NCBI GenBank assembly: GCA_913045175.1
Contig: CAJWQG010000034.1
Span: forward strand, 1 to 36,306
Direction: 5' to 3'
From: an uncultured Gammaproteobacteria bacterium
Lineage (GTDB): Bacteria > Pseudomonadota > Gammaproteobacteria > Pseudomonadales > Azotimanducaceae
Length of the DNA: 36,306 bases
Part shown: in pieces, positions 33,587-36,306 of the stretch
How positions within the stretch are numbered: the first letter of the stretch is position 1
Layout: the number at the start of each line of letters is the position of its first letter
Notes under the pieces: generated by a model
What the model saw: the letters and a program-made list of their open reading frames with translations, nothing else
Databases searched by the model: none
Told to the model about the DNA's origin: nothing
Position numbers and translations under genes: made by a program

Positions 33587-34054
33587 ATGCCGAGGTCTCC
33601 CACCGAGGACCAAGAATTGAAGAAAGCCGCTTTAGCAATATTGGGCGTACTCGTCCTGGTCTACATTGCCGCTATTTTTGTAACCAATGATCCTGATGAA
33701 CAAAAACCCGGGACGCGACTAAGCGGTAATCTTGCGGAGGATCAAAACCCGGATTGGTCCTTTCTGGATGGTCGCACCAAGGCCTACATTGAAACGCGCT
33801 CCCTATACCTGATACCCCATTCAATCACCGTCAGTTCGTGGTCTGAGAACGGGCAGCTTTATGTTGGTTGTCGAGCCTGCGACACGAAATACTGGCCAAA
33901 GAACGTAGTAGGTGATCCAAACATCCGCATCAAGATCGACGGTAAAATTTACAAACGTCGAGCAGTCCGATTAAGTGACGAAGAACGAGATGCGATAATC
34001 AAATCCGACAAACCAATGCCAGGTATGGGACTGTTCAGAATCGACCCGCGTTAG
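33587..34054 (+). CDS. Membrane-anchored protein of unknown function
   Basis: The protein of about 155 residues has an N-terminal membrane anchor (LKKAALAILGVLVLVYIAAI) and a soluble domain: SITVSSWSENGQLYVGCRAC, KNVVGDPNIRIKIDGKIYKR and RAVRLSDEERDAI. The alternating strands and the pattern 'compare value, read off, convert to a binding barrel' resemble split-barrel flavin-binding proteins of the PNPOx type, but I would not name a family. Two starts are possible: ATG 33587, or TTG 33617 with GAGGA eight bases upstream. Its stop overlaps the stop of the glutathione transferase on the other strand by three bases. Confidence 0.7.
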   Translation: MPRSPTEDQELKKAALAILGVLVLVYIAAIFVTNDPDEQKPGTRLSGNLAEDQNPDWSFLDGRTKAYIETRSLYLIPHSITVSSWSENGQLYVGCRACDTKYWPKNVVGDPNIRIKIDGKIYKRRAVRLSDEERDAIIKSDKPMPGMGLFRIDPR

Positions 34055-34683
34055 TCGGGAATCGGTATATCATTCACGTGGGTGGGTACATCATAGCCGC
34101 GCTGCACAGCAGGGCGTTCGGCTATATCTATGTACCATCGCTTAACGTTCGGATAGTCGTTGAGATCAATGATCTGCCACTCATAACGTGATATCCAGGG
34201 CCAGGTTGCGATATCAGCGATCGAATAGTCGTCCACAAGATAAGAGCGCCCCTCCAATCTTTCGTCCAGCACCTTGTATAGCCGCCTTGCTTCATTTAGA
34301 TAGCGCTCCTCGGCATAATCGCTGACGCCTGAATTAAACTTGGCGAAATGGTGTACCTGACCGAGCATCGGCCCCACGCCACCCATCTGCCACATCAACC
34401 ACTCCATGGTCCGCCAGTAATCTTCTCCATCTGCAGCGAGCAATTTTCCGGTTTTGTTCGCGAGATAATGCAGAATCGCACCAGACTCCATCAGCGCTAT
34501 GCCATTGTCCTGGTCTACGATCGCAGGAATCTTGTTGTTAGGTGATATACGCAGAAACTCTGGTGAAAACTGCTCGTCTTTACCGATGTTCACCGAGTGC
34601 GTCGTATAAGGTAACTCGAGTTCTTCGAGCATAATGGAGACTTTACGCCCATTGGGCGTACCCCATGTGTACAAATCAATCAT
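34051..34683 (-). CDS. Glutathione S-transferase, nu class (YfcG-like)
   Basis: This 210-residue thioredoxin-fold/GST protein starts MIDLYTWGTPNGRKVSIMLE, with the T9-P10-N11 motif that nu-class GSTs such as E. coli YfcG use in place of the catalytic Tyr or Cys. NNKIPAIVDQDNG has the cis-proline and LMESGAILHYLANKTG binds the gamma-glutamyl part. The C-terminal helical domain contains SIADIATWPWISRYEW. The class has disulfide reductase activity with glutathione. GAGGATC precedes the ATG. It lies 15 bases after the epimerase gene, probably in one operon. Confidence 0.93.
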   Translation of the reverse strand: MIDLYTWGTPNGRKVSIMLEELELPYTTHSVNIGKDEQFSPEFLRISPNNKIPAIVDQDNGIALMESGAILHYLANKTGKLLAADGEDYWRTMEWLMWQMGGVGPMLGQVHHFAKFNSGVSDYAEERYLNEARRLYKVLDERLEGRSYLVDDYSIADIATWPWISRYEWQIIDLNDYPNVKRWYIDIAERPAVQRGYDVPTHVNDIPIPD

Positions 34684-34698
34684 ATCGATCCTCTACTA

Positions 34699-35430
34699 TT
34701 AGATGAACGGTTGCCCTTCCGGCCAAATGTCCTGTGGTTCAAATCCAACCAGTCGCTTAGCTGGCTCCGGGTCAAGCCGCGGCTTTTTTGCCCTGCTTGA
34801 TGCAAACACGATCTCGAATCGACCAGGTTCCAGCGCCACATCGACACACGCTCTAAAGAATCGTGCCGCGTCATCATGACTGAAATATACGTCTGGTCCC
34901 CAGGGAGTTGCCCCCAATTCTTCCGCATGTTCCTTTGAGCGAGGCAACCAGCCAAGACGCACTGCGATCACCGCCAAATCATACATCCTGGAATACATCT
35001 CACCCATATCTTCGGCCCAGAGTTTAGTCAACGCATAGTGATTGGTAACCTTGGGTCCATCTTCAATCTTCACCAGTTCGTCCAGCGAATGTCCCAATAT
35101 GACCTGCACGGTACTGGCGAGGATGAGCGTCGATACTCCCTGACGCTGTGCCGCATCACAAACATGAAAAAGGCCACGCACGTTGGGTTCGATGAGTTTC
35201 TCAATAAAGTCTGCCTCATCAGGTTCCGCAGCAAGGTGGATGACGATGTCCTTACCTGCCACCGCTTCAAGAACGGCGTCACGGTCCAGTAAGTCACCGA
35301 TAGTCGAGTGATCTATACCCGGGGTTTCGAGACGATCAAAGCCATATACCTCATGGCCTCCACGTATCAATTCCCGTGAAATGGCCTTACCTACGCCTCC
35401 CGATGCTCCTGTTATGAGAACCTTCGACAT
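34699..35430 (-). CDS. NAD-dependent epimerase/dehydratase (extended SDR)
   Basis: This 243-residue Rossmann enzyme has the cofactor motif VLITGASGGVGKAI, an acidic DRLE at the end of strand 2, IVIHLAAEPDE, and the catalytic pair in NHYALTKLWAE (YxxxK) with the serine/threonine in ILASTVQV. It resembles the uronate dehydrogenase/UDP-sugar epimerase branch, but is shorter at its C-terminus (FEPQDIWPEGQPFI). ATG 35430 is preferred because MSKVLITG starts the fold; the frame extends 15 codons upstream without a ribosome site. It is transcribed before the glutathione transferase. The exact sugar substrate is undetermined. Confidence 0.9.
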   Translation of the reverse strand: MSKVLITGASGGVGKAISRELIRGGHEVYGFDRLETPGIDHSTIGDLLDRDAVLEAVAGKDIVIHLAAEPDEADFIEKLIEPNVRGLFHVCDAAQRQGVSTLILASTVQVILGHSLDELVKIEDGPKVTNHYALTKLWAEDMGEMYSRMYDLAVIAVRLGWLPRSKEHAEELGATPWGPDVYFSHDDAARFFRACVDVALEPGRFEIVFASSRAKKPRLDPEPAKRLVGFEPQDIWPEGQPFI

Positions 35431-35515
35431 TCCTATCAACCCTCGATCCGTACAAATGAAATTGCAGTGGGTCATACTCTACAATAGCCTCCAGTTGAAC
35501 GGAAAGGGGGACAAC

Positions 35516-35785
35516 GTGGATATCGATAATTTCTTGAGTGAAGAACCTGACGGTAGCAATCCTGCCATGAGTCCACTGTGGTGGCAGGCCAAGGGCGATC
35601 GGGACAAAGCGCATAACATGGTACAAAGCGGTGATGAAAACAACAACTGGGTCCACGCACACCTGCATCGAATAGAGGGCGATCTTTCAAACGCAGCCTA
35701 TTGATATGGTCGTGCCAACCAACCAGTCTGCGAAACTGATCTGAAAGAAGAGTGGGTCGCCATCCTTACCGCACTCTCCTTATAG
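35516..35785 (+). pseudogene. Small conserved-looking gene interrupted by an in-frame TGA
   Basis: GTG 35516, preceded by GGAAAGGGGG, opens a frame coding for VDIDNFLSEEPDGSNPAMSP, LWWQAKGDRDKAHNMVQSGD and WVHAHLHRIEGDLSNAAY, then TGA at 35702-35704. The same frame continues for 26 more sense codons (YGRANQPVCETDLKEEWVAI, LTALSL) to TAG at 35783. The combined protein of about 89 residues has a TPR-like, helix-rich look: WVHAxLHRxEGDLxNAxYWY is a pattern I recall from a widespread small proteobacterial protein, with Trp where the TGA stands. TGG to TGA is a single change. It is either a recent nonsense mutation or a read-through stop. Confidence 0.7.
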
Positions 35786-35860
35786 CTGGCGTTACGCGCT
35801 GATGGTTTGATATCCTCACGCGATCGCTTCGAACAACCGTTATCTAAAAAGGAGAATGAA

Positions 35861-36306
35861 ATGGCCGGCACTGAAGCAACAAAATACGAAATCAAGAACG
35901 GTGCGGCCTGGATTACGCTAGACCGTCCCGAAAACCGTAATGCACTTTCTGCAGTTCTTGTAGCCGAACTTTATGAGCATCTGGTTGCCTCGAATGAAAA
36001 TCCTGATGTGCGCTGTATCGTAATCACTGGAACTGATCCTGCGTTTTGTGCCGGCGCTGACCTAAAAAGTCCTCCAGGATCAACCATCGATGGTGGCAAA
36101 AGGTCCGTACCCTATCCTGAAGTACTCACTACTATTGTTAATAGCGACAAACCCGTAATCGCTGCCGTCAATGGCGCTGCCTTTGCCGGTGGACTCGGGA
36201 TGGTAGGTGCATCCGATATTGTTATCGTAGCCGAAGAAATCACTTGTAGCTTCAGCGAAGTCCGTATTGGGGTCATTCCCGCTGTGATATCGGTAGTCTG
36301 CCTACC
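35861..36306 (+). CDS. Enoyl-CoA hydratase/isomerase family protein, cut by the right edge
   Basis: The first 148 codons of a crotonase-fold enzyme start at ATG 35861, with AGGAG six bases upstream, and run off the window. Visible segments are AWITLDRPENRNALS, the first oxyanion-hole loop AFCAGADLKSPPG, the second loop in AAVNGAAFAGGLGMVGASDI and SFSEVRIGVIPAVIS, with a likely catalytic glutamate in FSEVRIG. Members hydrate or isomerise acyl-CoA esters in fatty acid, branched-chain amino acid or aromatic catabolism; the specific substrate is unknown. Confidence 0.92.
   Translation, partial: MAGTEATKYEIKNGAAWITLDRPENRNALSAVLVAELYEHLVASNENPDVRCIVITGTDPAFCAGADLKSPPGSTIDGGKRSVPYPEVLTTIVNSDKPVIAAVNGAAFAGGLGMVGASDIVIVAEEITCSFSEVRIGVIPAVISVVCL

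Noticed and set aside
1-36306. CRISPR array, insertion sequence, prophage, tRNA or rRNA
   Set aside because: No regularly spaced repeats, transposase or integrase genes, phage structural genes or tRNA/rRNA-like sequences were seen on reading through both strands.

Overview
The window looks like chromosomal DNA of an uncultured, probably marine, gammaproteobacterium. The grounds are near-even base composition, monomeric NADP-isocitrate dehydrogenase, beta-barrel proteins with signal peptides, a TorF/Gcw_chp putative porin, NtrC/sigma-54/IHF promoter architecture and a YefM-YoeB module. This assignment is inference; there is no rRNA or tRNA in the window.

Layout. 1-2372: the possible first codons of a gene leaving the left edge, then a GH3 beta-glucosidase on the minus strand. 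2399-3006: a yefM-yoeB toxin-antitoxin operon with three TGTACA operator cores. 3063-4806: an HpcH/HpaI aldolase convergent with a zinc-type alcohol dehydrogenase. 4872-9903 (minus): a tightly packed five-gene envelope export operon made of a LolA-like periplasmic carrier, two FtsX/LolCE-like permeases, a LolD-like ATPase and an outer-membrane barrel. 10056-11760 (plus): an alpha/beta hydrolase and an LLM-class flavin/F420 oxidoreductase.

11776-13564 (minus) is the most unusual stretch. A TorF-family barrel gene has a complete nitrogen-regulated promoter: tandem NtrC sites 21 bp apart, an IHF site and a -24/-12 promoter. Downstream, after a perfect terminator, come a second NtrC-type palindrome, a second -24/-12 promoter and a clear guanidine-I (ykkC) riboswitch. 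These drive a NitT/TauT-type substrate-binding protein that is cut off after about 100 residues and fused out of frame to the tail of an LLM oxidoreductase. The control region is intact but the gene it controls is broken, which suggests a deletion of a guanidine uptake/degradation operon (or an assembly join).

13596-19879 (minus): a probable four-gene run of a PEP-synthase/rifampin-phosphotransferase-like dikinase, a metallophosphoesterase, a fused PyrD-PyrK-like dihydroorotate dehydrogenase and a fatty acid desaturase. 20191-24127 (plus): a three-subunit molybdenum hydroxylase followed by a MoaD/ThiS-like sulfur carrier. 24228-28872: a D-2-hydroxyacid dehydrogenase, an MFS transporter, an amidase-signature hydrolase and a MaoC/hotdog-like protein. 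29129-31345: monomeric isocitrate dehydrogenase. 31371-34054: an FkbM-type methyltransferase, a GAF-GGDEF protein with a degenerate GGDEF motif and a membrane-anchored unknown. 34051-35430 (minus): a nu-type glutathione transferase and an NAD-dependent epimerase. 35516-35785: a small gene with an in-frame TGA where tryptophan is expected. 35861-end: the start of an enoyl-CoA hydratase cut by the window edge.

Most of the window is catabolic and accessory metabolism. The best candidates for new biology are the nitrogen/guanidine control region with its deletion scar, the ABC-type envelope exporter with its own barrel, the PyrD-PyrK fusion in a non-pyrimidine operon, and the stop-interrupted small gene.
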